The notes: generated by a model not told the origin, from the letters alone. Counted from the first letter of the stretch, positions 42,426-51,403 are shown. The stretch is 62,281 bases of DNA from Devosia sp. (GCF_017307495.1 NZ_JAFKHE010000032.1:1-62281), one strand, 5' to 3'. Translations and numbers: made by a program.

Positions 42426-43199
42426 ATGTATGCCAGCATCGCAGCCATATTGTCTGGCGGCCTCGTCGGCTTCGTGCTCGGCCTGGTGGGCGGCGGCGGC
42501 TCGATCCTCGCGACGCCGCTCCTGCTCTACGTGGTCGGCATCGCCAATCCGCATGTCGCCATCGGCACTGGCGCGCTCGCTGTCTCGGTGAGCGCGGCGC
42601 TCAATCTCGCCAACTACTGGCGCCAGCACTGGATCCGCTGGCGTCCCGCCATCATCTTCTCCGCCATCGGCGCTGCCGGCACCCTCGCCGGCTCGACCCT
42701 TGGCAAGGCGATCGACGGCACGCAATTGCTCGTCCTGTTCGGCGGCGTCATGTTCGTTGTCGGCCTGCTGATGCTGCGGCCCCGTGCCCTCGATGCCGCG
42801 AGCGCCCCGGCTGCCGGATGGGTGCTTCCCGTGCTCGCCCTGCTCACCGGCGCCGCCTCGGGCTTCTTCGGCATCGGCGGCGGTTTTCTGATCGTGCCGG
42901 CCCTGCTGGTCGCGACGCGCATGCCGATCATCGAAGCGGTCGGCACTTCGCTGGTTGCCGTCACCGTCTTCGGCCTCCTGACCAGCCTCAACTACGCACT
43001 CTCGGGCTATGTCGAGTGGATGGTGGCCGCAAAGTTCATCGTCGGCGGCATCGGCGGCGGAATCGCGGGTGCGCTTGTCGCGGGGCGGCTTGCGCAGCAC
43101 AAGCGGGCGCTGAACACCGTGCTCGCGCTGATCATCCTGTCGGCCGCAGTCTATGTGACGGTGCAGGGCGTGGGCACGCTGGTGCAGGGCGCGGCCTGA
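42426..43199 (+). CDS. TauE/SafE family sulfite exporter-like permease
   Basis: A 257-residue polytopic membrane protein with the TauE/SafE glycine motif near the start (GFVLGLVGGGGSILATPLLL) and its repeat in the second half (GAASGFFGIGGGFLIVPALL), the two inverted halves of the family. At the end of a persulfide oxidation set, export of the sulfite product is the natural reading. Confidence 0.85.
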   Translation: MYASIAAILSGGLVGFVLGLVGGGGSILATPLLLYVVGIANPHVAIGTGALAVSVSAALNLANYWRQHWIRWRPAIIFSAIGAAGTLAGSTLGKAIDGTQLLVLFGGVMFVVGLLMLRPRALDAASAPAAGWVLPVLALLTGAASGFFGIGGGFLIVPALLVATRMPIIEAVGTSLVAVTVFGLLTSLNYALSGYVEWMVAAKFIVGGIGGGIAGALVAGRLAQHKRALNTVLALIILSAAVYVTVQGVGTLVQGAA

Positions 43200-43358
43200 C
43201 CGCATCGGGCGGGCGGGGCACAGCATAGCCAACTGCGGGCCCAGCAAGACTTTCGTCGCGCCGAACGCATTGGTGCCGCGCCGCCATTGACAGGGCGGTG
43301 CGTCACCGCCGATTGGTGGACGAGGCCGGACCCCACCAATCGCGGCCGCGGACTTGAA

Positions 43359-44270
43359 ATGACCTCCACCATCGCCCCCGTCGAGGAGCGCCGCAGTCTC
43401 GGCATCGGCCTTCTGCTGTTCGCACAGCTGTTCTTTGCCACGCTCGACACGTCCGCCAAGTATCTCTCGTTCATCGGCCTGCCGCTGGGCGAGATCGTGT
43501 TCATTCGCTACGCGGTGCATGTCGTGCTGGCCGTCGCCCTGTTCCTGCCGCTGCAGCGCGACCTGTTCCGCACGCGCAACTGGCGCCTCGAACTGCTGCG
43601 CGGGCTCTGCCTGCTGGGGGTGACAGGGGCCAACTTCCTCGCCCAGCGCTTCCTGCCGCTGACGGTGACCGGCGCGCTGATGTTCACTATGCCGCTGATG
43701 GTGACGGCGCTGTCCGGACCGTTCCTCGGTGAGACCATCGGCTGGCGCCGCTGGATGGCGGTCGGCATCGGCTTTGTCGGCATCCTGATCATCGTCCGGC
43801 CCGGCACCGAGGCATTCCATCCCGCCTCGCTGATCTGCCTTGCCGGCGCGCTGTCGGCCGCCTTCTACAGCATCATCACGCGCAAGCTCGCGGGCGTCGA
43901 CTCCGCCGCCACGCAACAGGTCTACTCGGGCATCATCGCGCTCGCCTGCATCACCCCGTTTGCGTTCAGCAACTGGGTGTGGCCGACGAGCGGGGGAGGG
44001 TGGTTCGCCTTCATCGCCATCGGCATCACCGGCATGATCGCGCACCAGCTCAACACCATCGCGCACCGTTTCGCACCGCCTTCGGCACTGGCTCCGTTCA
44101 GCTACACCGAGCTGCTGCTGCTGGCGCTCGCCAGCTGGCTGATCTTCGCCGAGCCGCCCGATGCCTGGTTCTATCTCGGCGCGCCGATCATCATCGGCTC
44201 CGGCATCTACATCTGGTTCCGCGAGCGCCAGCTCAACCGCCAGATCACCGTCGACCAGGTGGAAGACTGA
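43359..44270 (+). CDS. EamA/DMT family transporter (first of tandem pair)
   Basis: A 303-residue protein with ten membrane helices in two EamA halves. ATG 43359 is used; upstream frame has no sensible start. Landmarks are the LGVTGANFLAQRFLPLTVTG stretch and the EamA end (PPSALAPFSYTELLLLALAS). The next gene is a paralog starting at the same overlapping codon (TGATGG), so both are made from one transcript. Substrate unknown. Confidence 0.85.
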   Translation: MTSTIAPVEERRSLGIGLLLFAQLFFATLDTSAKYLSFIGLPLGEIVFIRYAVHVVLAVALFLPLQRDLFRTRNWRLELLRGLCLLGVTGANFLAQRFLPLTVTGALMFTMPLMVTALSGPFLGETIGWRRWMAVGIGFVGILIIVRPGTEAFHPASLICLAGALSAAFYSIITRKLAGVDSAATQQVYSGIIALACITPFAFSNWVWPTSGGGWFAFIAIGITGMIAHQLNTIAHRFAPPSALAPFSYTELLLLALASWLIFAEPPDAWFYLGAPIIIGSGIYIWFRERQLNRQITVDQVED

Positions 44271-45190
44271 TGGCGCAGGCAGTAAAGCCCATCGAGGATC
44301 GGCGCCTCCTCGGCATCAGCCTGATGCTGTGCGGCTACCTGTGTTACACCATCATCGACAGCTGCGCGAAGCTGCTCAGCGCCTCGGGCCTGCCCACCAT
44401 GGAGGTCGTGTTCGTCCGCTACCTGGGGCAGTTTCTCCTCGTGATGGCCATCTTCGCGCCGCGTCAGGGCGCACGGGCGCTGAGCGCCACGCGCAACTGG
44501 AAGCTGGAGGCCGCGCGCGGCCTGTGCCTGCTCGGCTCGACCATCTTCAACTTCATCGCCATCACCTTCCTGCCGCTCACCGTCACCTCGGCAATCTCCT
44601 TCACCATGCCGCTGATCCTGTGCGCGCTCTCCATTCCGCTGCTCGGCGAGACGGTCGGCTGGCGTCGCTGGGCCGCGATCGGGGTGGGCTTCATCGGCGT
44701 GCTGGTGATCGTCCGTCCCGGCACCGAGGCGTTCCATCCGGCCGTGATCCTGTCGCTGATCACTGCCGTGTTCAGTGCCCTCTACAACCTGCTCACCCGC
44801 AAGCTCGCCGGGGTGGATTCAACCATCACCCAGCAGTTCTGGGCTTCGGCGGTGGCGACGCTGTGCATCGCGCCATTCTCGCTCGGCGACTGGGTCTGGC
44901 CGTCCGATCCACTGACCTGGACACTGTTCGGCGGCATTGGTCTCGCAGCGCTGATCGCGCACCTGCTGGTCACCACGGCGCACCGCTATGCGCCCGCCTC
45001 GACGCTGGCGCCCTTCGGCTACCTGCACATCTTCTTCATGACCGGGGCAAGCTGGTTCATCTTCCACCAGCCTCCCGACGTCTGGATCGTGGTCGGCGCG
45101 CCCATCGTCATCGCCTCCGGCCTCTACATCTGGCTGCGCGAGCGGCAGCTGTCGAAGGCTGTGGTGACCGAGGTGGTGGTGGAGGACTAG
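44270..45190 (+). CDS. EamA/DMT family transporter (second of tandem pair)
   Basis: A 306-residue ten-helix EamA transporter closely related to the previous one. Long stretches are shared (GETVGWRRWAAIGVGFIGVL against GETIGWRRWMAVGIGFVGIL, and LTRKLAGVDS). ATG 44270 overlaps the previous stop. Tandem duplication is evident; dimer formation between the two is possible. Confidence 0.85.
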   Translation: MAQAVKPIEDRRLLGISLMLCGYLCYTIIDSCAKLLSASGLPTMEVVFVRYLGQFLLVMAIFAPRQGARALSATRNWKLEAARGLCLLGSTIFNFIAITFLPLTVTSAISFTMPLILCALSIPLLGETVGWRRWAAIGVGFIGVLVIVRPGTEAFHPAVILSLITAVFSALYNLLTRKLAGVDSTITQQFWASAVATLCIAPFSLGDWVWPSDPLTWTLFGGIGLAALIAHLLVTTAHRYAPASTLAPFGYLHIFFMTGASWFIFHQPPDVWIVVGAPIVIASGLYIWLRERQLSKAVVTEVVVED

Positions 45191-45483
45191 AAGCCGTTGA
45201 AGACCATGTCGATGGCGGCTTTGATCTGGTCGTAGCGCTCATCCAGAGATCCCAACGGCCGGCCCATGCTGCGCACGGGCACCGCAGCCATCAGCTGGGT
45301 CGCCATCACGTATGACCGGCCGTCGAACGCGAATATCGGCTGAAGACGCTTCATCGGCGACGGTACAGCCTCAACCGGCAGAAGTGGGACTACGAGCCGC
45401 GTGACGAGGTCGGGAAGCAGGTCCGTCTGAACGTCAAGCAGCAAACGACCTCTGGCGTCGCGATAGACGTCGAAGCGCGCCAT
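45187..45483 (-). CDS. ccdB: CcdB family toxin
   Basis: A 98-residue protein starting MARFDVYRDARGRLLLDVQT, with the CcdB pattern (VVPLLPVEAVPSPMKRLQPI and LGSLDERYDQIKAAIDMVFN). The final residues include the gyrase-facing helix. CcdB blocks DNA gyrase. It overlaps the antitoxin gene by one base (TGATG) and ends convergent to, and overlapping by four bases, the second DMT gene. Confidence 0.88.
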   Translation of the reverse strand: MARFDVYRDARGRLLLDVQTDLLPDLVTRLVVPLLPVEAVPSPMKRLQPIFAFDGRSYVMATQLMAAVPVRSMGRPLGSLDERYDQIKAAIDMVFNGF

Positions 45484-45668
45484 CAGAACATGCGGTATTC
45501 TTCGAGTGGCAAGCCGTTCTCTTCGACCCACGCATTCCACGCCTTGATGGCTTCCGCGTTCTCTTCACGCCAACGCAGCGCCTCGGGCGAGAGCTTGCCT
45601 TCGCCTGCCTGCCTGTTCCGCGAACCAGCCGGCGTCGTGTGGTCGGATTTCTTAAGCGCTTTGCTCAT
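45483..45668 (-). CDS. ccdA: CcdA family antitoxin
   Basis: A 61-residue protein with a lysine-rich N-terminus and the acidic toxin-binding tail (AEAIKAWNAWVEENGLPLEE), which is the conserved CcdA C-terminus. It is the first gene of the antitoxin-toxin unit. The DNA-binding N-terminal ribbon-helix-helix is short and diverged. Confidence 0.82.
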   Translation of the reverse strand: MSKALKKSDHTTPAGSRNRQAGEGKLSPEALRWREENAEAIKAWNAWVEENGLPLEEYRMF

Positions 45669-45710
45669 CGCCGGAGACTAGCCGATCTTTCGTTGCTACG
45701 GAATTGCTCC

Positions 45711-47057
45711 TCAGAACAGCGCGCCCGTGAAATCGAGCAGCAGCTTCAGGTTGAGTGCGGCGATCAGCACGGCGACAATCCCGGCGACCACGATCAGCCA
45801 TGGCGGGGCCACCAGCGCGCCCATCTTGCGCTTGTCGGCGGTGAACATGACCAGCGGGAACACCGCGAAGCTGAGCTGCAGGCTGAGCACGACCTGGGTC
45901 AGGATCAGCAGTTCCGCCGTCCCCTTTTCGCCGTACCAGATCGTCACCGCGGCGGCGGGGATGATGGCGATGGCGCGGGTGATCAGCCGGCGCAGCCACG
46001 GCGGCAGGCGGATGTTGAGGAAGCCTTCCATCACGATCTGTCCGGCAAGCGTCGCGGTGACGGTGGAGTTGATGCCGCAGGCGAGCAGCGCGATGCCGAA
46101 CAGCGTCGGCGCGATCGCCAGGCCGAGCAGGGGGGAAAGCAGCGTGTGCGCCTCGCCGAGCTCAGCCACCTGGGTATTGCCGCTGGCGTGGAAGGTCGCC
46201 GCCGCGAGGATCAGGATCGACGCGTTGATCAGCAGCGCGAACATCAGCGCGACGGTCGAGTCGATGGTCGCGAAGGTGAGGGCTTCCTTCTTCTCCTTGA
46301 GCGTCTCGCCATAGGCACGGGTCTGCACGATGCCCGAGTGCAGGTAGAGATTGTGCGGCATGACGGTGGCGCCCAGGATGCCGAGCGCCAGGTAGAGCAT
46401 CTCGGGGTTGGTCACGATTTCCGTCGTCGGCGCGAAGCCGCGGATCACGTCGCCCCAGTTGGGATCGGCAAGCACAATCTGCACCCCGAAGCACACCGCG
46501 ATCACGCCGAGCAGGGTGATCACCAGGGCCTCCACCCAGCGGAAGCCCAGCTTCTGCAGGTAGAGGATCAGGAACACGTCGATCGCCGTGATGACGACGC
46601 CGAGCTCGAGCGGGATGCCGAAGATCAGGTTGAGGCCGATCGCCGTGCCGATGACCTCGGCGATGTCGGTGGCAATGATCGCAATCTCCGCCAAGAGCCA
46701 CAGCACGAAGGCTACCGGGCGCGGAAATGCATCGCGGCAGGCCTGCGCCAGGTCGCGGCCCGAGGCGATGGCGAGGCGCGCACACAGCGATTGCAGGATG
46801 ATCGCCATGATGTTGGAGACCAGCGCGACGACCAACAGCGTGTAGCCGAACTTGCTGCCACCGGCGAGCGATGTGGCCCAGTTGCCTGGATCCATGTAGC
46901 CGACCGCAACCAGGTAGCCAGGGCCGAAGAACGCCAGGGCGCGGCGCCAGGTGCTGCCCGACTGCGAGACCTTGATGCTGCGATGTACGTCGGCCAGCGA
47001 CGGATCGAGCCGACCCTGCCGCCAGCCGCTGAAAATGTCGCCGGATCCCGTATCCAT
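45711..47057 (-). CDS. mntH: Nramp family manganese/iron transporter
   Basis: A 448-residue membrane protein from ATG 47057 (MDTGSGDIFSGWRQG); the frame is open for 25 further codons upstream but only to a TTG. Eleven helices are expected. The metal-binding motifs are DPGNWATSLAGG in helix 1 and GATVMPHNLYLHSG in helix 6, with the metal-selecting methionine present. It imports Mn(II) or Fe(II) with protons. A palindrome at 47110-47126 is a likely metalloregulator site. Confidence 0.9.
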   Translation of the reverse strand: MDTGSGDIFSGWRQGRLDPSLADVHRSIKVSQSGSTWRRALAFFGPGYLVAVGYMDPGNWATSLAGGSKFGYTLLVVALVSNIMAIILQSLCARLAIASGRDLAQACRDAFPRPVAFVLWLLAEIAIIATDIAEVIGTAIGLNLIFGIPLELGVVITAIDVFLILYLQKLGFRWVEALVITLLGVIAVCFGVQIVLADPNWGDVIRGFAPTTEIVTNPEMLYLALGILGATVMPHNLYLHSGIVQTRAYGETLKEKKEALTFATIDSTVALMFALLINASILILAAATFHASGNTQVAELGEAHTLLSPLLGLAIAPTLFGIALLACGINSTVTATLAGQIVMEGFLNIRLPPWLRRLITRAIAIIPAAAVTIWYGEKGTAELLILTQVVLSLQLSFAVFPLVMFTADKRKMGALVAPPWLIVVAGIVAVLIAALNLKLLLDFTGALF

Positions 47058-47109
47058 CGTCTCGAACCCTGATTTCGCCGGGCCACGCACAGGTGTTGTC
47101 CGGTCTTTG

Positions 47110-47126
47110 TTGCGAATGGTTCGCAA
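47110..47126. promoter_or_regulatory. Palindromic Fur/Mur-type box before mntH
   Basis: TTGCGAA-TGG-TTCGCAA, perfect seven-base arms, 53 bases upstream of the mntH start. Fur-family Mur proteins control mntH in rhizobia through AT-rich inverted repeats of similar shape. A second near-palindrome (CAACTGCCGC/GCGGCGGTTG, 47152-47173) lies beside it. Confidence 0.5.
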
Positions 47127-47240
47127 TAGCAACTGGTTTCGACGCGCTTGTCAACTGCCGCGCGCGGCGGTTGCTTTCGGTCGCGCTTTCCGTGACGATT
47201 GTGCGAACCCACGTGCGACTCCGGGCCAGGGACCCACTCT

Positions 47241-48629
47241 ATGCCTGCCTTCAAACTGATCGACGCCAAGCTGCCGGATTTCGGCGTTCCCAAGACCCGT
47301 CCCGAACTGGACCGCTCCGTCCATGTCGCGCGCTTCAATGCCCTCAACCGGGCGCGGCGCGCCGCCGGGCTGGATGTGCTGGTGGTCTATGCCGACCGCG
47401 AGCACGCCGCCAACCTGGCCTACCTCACCGGATTTGACCCGCGCTTCGAGGAAGCGCTGCTGGTCATTGCGCCCGACGCCACGCCAACCCTGCTGACCGG
47501 ACCGGAAAACCTGGGACGAGCCAATGCCGCCGCCATCGAGGTCGAAGCGCGGCTCTACCCGCCATTCGGCCTGATGGGGCAGGATCGCACCAAGACGCCG
47601 GCCCTCGACGAAGTGCTGGGCAACGCCGGCATCGCCGCCAACCAGCGCATCGGCGTGCTGGGCTGGAAGTATTTCGGCCCCAGCGAAGCGTCAAAGCCGG
47701 AGTCGTGGCTGGAAACGCCCAGCTACATTATCGACACGTTGCGCCAGATCGCCGGTCCCGAGGGCAGGGTGGTCAATGCCAATGCCCTGCTGATGCACCC
47801 GGTCACCGGCCTGCGCGCCGTCAACGAGATCGTGCAGATCGCCCAGTTCGAGTTCGGCGCCGTCGCCTGCTCGGAGGCGGTGAAGGCCCTGATCGGCAGC
47901 GTGCGGCCCGGAATGAGCGGATTCGAGGCAGTTCAGAACATGCGGCTGGGTGTCCTGCCGCACTCCTGTCACACCATGTTCTCGTCGGGCGACGAACTCG
48001 TCGGGCTCAACAGCCCCACGGGCCGGGTGCTCGAGAAGGGCGATCCAATGACCACGGCGGTCGGCTACTGGGGCGGCCTGTCGAGCCGCATGGGTTGGCT
48101 CGCCGAGGACGCCGGCGACCTGCCGGACGATGCGCGCGACTATGTCGAACGGCTCGCCGGCCCGTATTTCGCCTGCGCCGCCGAGTGGTACGAGACGATC
48201 GGCATCGGCGTCACGGGGGGCGAGCTCGACGCGCTGGCGCGCCGGCACCTCGATACGCCCTTCTTCAAGCTGGTGCTCAACCCGGGCCACCTCATCCACA
48301 TCGACGAGTGGATGAACACCCAGGTCTATCCGGGATCGACCGAACCGTTCCTGTCGGGCCAGTGCGTGCAGGTCGACATCATCCCGGCCGCCGGTCCGCC
48401 CTACTACGGCGCCAATATCGAGGACGGCATCGCCTTGCTCGACGCGCGGGGCAGGGATGAGCTCAGGGCCTCGTTCCCCGACGTATGGAACCGCATCGAG
48501 GCGCGGCGCGCCTTCATGGGCGATGTTCTGGGAATACGCCTGAAACCGGAAGTCCTGCCGCTATCCAACCTCGCTGGCGCCATGCCGCCGTTCTGGCTGG
48601 CGCCCGAGCGGATCGTTAGCAGGGCGTGA
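47241..48629 (+). CDS. M24 (creatinase/aminopeptidase P-like) protein with lost metal ligands
   Basis: A 462-residue protein with the two-domain M24 shape: an N-terminal domain starting near residue 30 (FNALNRARRAAGLDVLVVYA, then LAYLTGFDPRFEEALLVIAP) and a pitta-bread C-terminal half from about residue 225. The aspartates expected in GDLVxxDxG and SDxTRT are replaced (GDPMTTAVGYWGG, LSSRMGW), while the last glutamate (ANIEDGIAL) stays. It is thus either a metal-free creatinase-like hydrolase or an inactive relative. ATG 47241 is used. Substrate unknown. Confidence 0.75.
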   Translation: MPAFKLIDAKLPDFGVPKTRPELDRSVHVARFNALNRARRAAGLDVLVVYADREHAANLAYLTGFDPRFEEALLVIAPDATPTLLTGPENLGRANAAAIEVEARLYPPFGLMGQDRTKTPALDEVLGNAGIAANQRIGVLGWKYFGPSEASKPESWLETPSYIIDTLRQIAGPEGRVVNANALLMHPVTGLRAVNEIVQIAQFEFGAVACSEAVKALIGSVRPGMSGFEAVQNMRLGVLPHSCHTMFSSGDELVGLNSPTGRVLEKGDPMTTAVGYWGGLSSRMGWLAEDAGDLPDDARDYVERLAGPYFACAAEWYETIGIGVTGGELDALARRHLDTPFFKLVLNPGHLIHIDEWMNTQVYPGSTEPFLSGQCVQVDIIPAAGPPYYGANIEDGIALLDARGRDELRASFPDVWNRIEARRAFMGDVLGIRLKPEVLPLSNLAGAMPPFWLAPERIVSRA

Positions 48630-48827
48630 TGCGACCGTATCCTTCTGTCTTGCCAAGCGGTTCGGCGCTCTCTATCCGTTCTGTATCGACATTTGGCTGA
48701 TTTCCGGCCGTATGCCCCCGCTCACCGGTCAGGCGCACCAAGGGACTCCAATTTCGAACTGACCGGGCAGGCAGGCCGAGTTGGTCGCGTTCTGTCCACC
48801 ACACAACTGCGCATGAGGGACTACCCT

Positions 48828-49037
48828 ATGGAAAAGGGCACCGTCAAATTCTACAACGATCAGAAGGGCTACGGCTTCATTCAGCCTGACAACGGCGGCA
48901 AGGACGTGTTCGTCCACGCTACCGCGCTGCAGCGCTCGGGCCTGAACGGCTTGGCCGAAGGCCAGAAGGTCTCGTTCGAGACCGGCGAAGACCGCCGCAC
49001 CGGCAAGATCGCCGTCACGGAGATTTCGGCCGCCTGA
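48828..49037 (+). CDS. cspA: Cold-shock protein, CspA family
   Basis: A 69-residue single OB-fold protein with RNP1 KGYGFIQPD and RNP2 DVFVHAT, which binds single-stranded nucleic acid. ATG 48828 is preferred because GAGGGA lies six bases upstream; an in-frame ATG at 48813 would add five residues. GAGGG-ACTA-CCCT around the ribosome site could pair weakly. The 198-base upstream gap allows a long structured leader, as usual for csp genes. Confidence 0.93.
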   Translation: MEKGTVKFYNDQKGYGFIQPDNGGKDVFVHATALQRSGLNGLAEGQKVSFETGEDRRTGKIAVTEISAA

Positions 49038-49063
49038 TCGGCGACTAGGGGTCTGATTTCGAG

Positions 49064-49090
49064 GGGTCGGGCATGTGAGTGCCCGGCCCT
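49064..49090. terminator. Bidirectional terminator between cspA and the NDH-2 gene
   Basis: GGGTCGGGCA and TGCCCGGCCC arms with TGTGAG as loop; all but one position pair. It lies 27 bases after the cspA stop and 4 bases after the convergent gene's stop. No long T run. Confidence 0.6.
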
Positions 49091-49093
49091 GTC

Positions 49094-50380
49094 CTATTGG
49101 CGCCCGGAAGGCTTGGCGGCGCCTGCCTCGCCCCAGGTGATGAGCCGGGCGCCGCGGTGGCCGGTGAGATAGATCCACAGCCAGCTGATCGCGACCGACA
49201 CGCGGTTCTTGAGCCCGATCAGGAAGTAAATGTGGGCAAGGCCCCACGTCCACCAGCCGATCCAGCCCGTGAGCTGCAGCCAGCCGAAATCGATCAGCGC
49301 GGCGCTCTTGCCCACCGTGGCGATGTCCCCCAGGTGCCGATAGCGGAATGGGCCGATCGTCCGGCCCGTGAGCCGGGCGCGGATCACCGCCGCCGCGTAC
49401 TTGCCCCCTTGCTTGGCTGCGTCCCCGATGCCGGGCACCGGCTTGCCGGCCGGACCGGCCACGGTGGCCGTGTCACCGATGGCGAAGATCTCGGGGTGGC
49501 CCGGGACCGTCAGGTCGGCCTCGACCTTGATGCGACCCGCCCGGTCGGCCTCGGCGTTCAGCCACTTGGCCGCCGGCGAGGCGAGCACGCCTGCCGCCCA
49601 GATGATGGTGCCGGCGTGGAGTACGTCCCCATCGAATTCGACTGTATCGGCGGTGACATGGGTCACCGGCCGGTTGAGCATGACCTCGACGCCCAGCTTC
49701 TCCAGCGCCGACTTCGCGTACATCGACAGGCTCTCGCGAAAGTTGGCGAGCACGCGCGGCCCCGCTTCGATCAGGACGACGCGTGCCTGCTCGGGCCTGA
49801 TGGCGCGGAACTCGTCCTTCAGGCTCGTGCGCGCCAGCTCGATGATCGCGCCGGCGAGTTCGACGCCGGTGGCGCCCGCCCCGATGATGGCGAAGGTGAG
49901 GAGCGCCTGGCGTCGCTCCGGGTCGGTCTCGCGCTCGGCCGCCTCGAAGGCGAGGAGCAGGCGTCGGCGCATCGCGGTTGCGTCCTCGAGCGTCTTCAGC
50001 CCCGGCGCGAACGGCTCCCAGTCGTCGTGGCCGAAATAGGCGTGGCGTGCGCCCGTGGCGAGGATCAGCGTGTCATAGGGAACCTGCCCGCCGTCTTCGA
50101 GCATGACCCGTCGGGCGGACACGTCGATGTCCGTGACGTTGCCGAGCAGCGTCGTCACCTCTGGCCGGTGCTTGAGCAGCATGCGGATCGGCCAGGCGAT
50201 TTCCGACGGGCTGAGCGCGGTGGTCGCCACCTGGTAGAGCAGCGGCTGGAACAGGTGGTGGTTGCGCCTGTCGATGATGGTGATGTCGACGTCGGCGCCC
50301 TTCAGCTTCTGCACGGCGGCCAGTCCGCCGAAGCCACCGCCGACGATGGCGACGCGATGTCGTTGAGCCCCGTTGGTCAT
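49094..50380 (-). CDS. ndh: Type II NADH dehydrogenase (NDH-2)
   Basis: A 428-residue flavoprotein. N-terminal FAD motif VAIVGGGFGGLAAVQKLKGA, NADH-binding motif FAIIGAGATGVELAGAIIEL near residue 165, and the FAD-site block HPEIFAIGDTATV near residue 295. The C-terminal segment (WIGWWTWGLAHIYFLIGLKN) is hydrophobic and would attach it to the membrane. It passes electrons from NADH to quinone without pumping protons. Confidence 0.88.
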   Translation of the reverse strand: MTNGAQRHRVAIVGGGFGGLAAVQKLKGADVDITIIDRRNHHLFQPLLYQVATTALSPSEIAWPIRMLLKHRPEVTTLLGNVTDIDVSARRVMLEDGGQVPYDTLILATGARHAYFGHDDWEPFAPGLKTLEDATAMRRRLLLAFEAAERETDPERRQALLTFAIIGAGATGVELAGAIIELARTSLKDEFRAIRPEQARVVLIEAGPRVLANFRESLSMYAKSALEKLGVEVMLNRPVTHVTADTVEFDGDVLHAGTIIWAAGVLASPAAKWLNAEADRAGRIKVEADLTVPGHPEIFAIGDTATVAGPAGKPVPGIGDAAKQGGKYAAAVIRARLTGRTIGPFRYRHLGDIATVGKSAALIDFGWLQLTGWIGWWTWGLAHIYFLIGLKNRVSVAISWLWIYLTGHRGARLITWGEAGAAKPSGRQ

Positions 50381-50550
50381 ATCGAACCCCGTTCAGTGCC
50401 CCGCTGCCAATGTAGGAGGCGAACCCTGCCGGGCCAATGAACGGGCGAGCACGGGTGGCATGCGCCTCCGTCACCCCTCCTTGCGGGGCAGGGGCTGGCC
50501 CTTAGGTCCGGGAGTGACCCGATCCGCGTGTCCGCTGGGGAGAGGGCGGT

Positions 50551-50901
50551 CTATTCCGCCGGCCCGTCGAACGCGCGGCGCGCCGCCTCGATGCTGTCGC
50601 GGTTGCGCACGGCGAAGGCCCCGAGTGGCCTGACGCTGTTGGCGAATTCGAGACCGAGCGCGGTCAGCTCGTACTCGACGCGAGGCGGAATGGTGGCGAA
50701 GGCAGCGCGTGTGGCAAAGCCGTCGCGCTGCAGGGTGCGCAGGGTGAGGGTCAGTTGCTTCTGCGAGATGCCGCTGACCTCGCGGGCGATCTCGTTGAAG
50801 CGCCTCCGACCGGATCGCAGCACCGACAGGACCTCGACCGTCCAGCGCGCCCCGGCGAGATCGAGCACTTCGTGGACGATCTCATACTGCGTTGCCGCCA
50901 T
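50551..50901 (-). CDS. HxlR-family transcriptional regulator
   Basis: A 116-residue winged helix protein (ARWTVEVLSVLRSGRRRFNE, EVSGISQKQLTLTLRTLQRD). ATG 50901 has a textbook AAGGAGAG site. The usual N-terminal CPxxR cysteine motif is missing, so a redox or thiol switch there is unlikely. It starts inside the end of the upstream TetR gene (20-base overlap) and closes the efflux operon. Confidence 0.85.
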   Translation of the reverse strand: MAATQYEIVHEVLDLAGARWTVEVLSVLRSGRRRFNEIAREVSGISQKQLTLTLRTLQRDGFATRAAFATIPPRVEYELTALGLEFANSVRPLGAFAVRNRDSIEAARRAFDGPAE

Positions 50902-51403
50902 GGGACTCTCCTTCGACAGCGGGATACCCCTCGAGCAGAACCCGGGACGCCATCCGGCCGAAGGCATGCCCGACACCGCTCCTCATGGCTTCGAGGCTTT
51001 CGAAATTCTGCCAGCTAGCAACCCGTCGCATGAGTGCGACGACGTAGAGGCGCCCCAGCGACGGCAGGCGGCGCTGCTCGGTCATGACGAAGCGCAGCAC
51101 CTTGGTTGCGGCCGGATCGGCAAGGCTTGCCTCGATCACCTGTTCGGCGGGGCCCGCGCCCATGGGCTGTGCCGGCAGACAATGCTTGGCGACGACATGC
51201 GCCAACAGGGCGAGCTTGGTGCGGAAATGATAGAGCACGGCCGACTTGCCGACACCGGCGAGCTTGGCGACATCCTCGATGCGGGCGCGATCATAGCCCT
51301 TGTCGAAGAACACCTGCAGCGCGGCGTCGATCATCTGCTCGCGGCGGCAGTCGAAGCGGCGGAAGTTGGGAATGCGGCGGGCAGGGGGGTGGTCGGGAGT
51401 CAT
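50882..51403 (-). CDS. TetR-family regulator of the efflux operon
   Basis: A 173-residue protein with a TetR helix-turn-helix (FFDKGYDRARIEDVAKLAGV, GKSAVLYHFRTKLALLAHVV) starting at ATG 51403. It lies 62 bases after the EmrB-like gene and overlaps the HxlR gene. The C-terminal domain does not match a ligand class I know. Confidence 0.85.
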   Translation of the reverse strand: MTPDHPPARRIPNFRRFDCRREQMIDAALQVFFDKGYDRARIEDVAKLAGVGKSAVLYHFRTKLALLAHVVAKHCLPAQPMGAGPAEQVIEASLADPAATKVLRFVMTEQRRLPSLGRLYVVALMRRVASWQNFESLEAMRSGVGHAFGRMASRVLLEGYPAVEGESHGGNAV

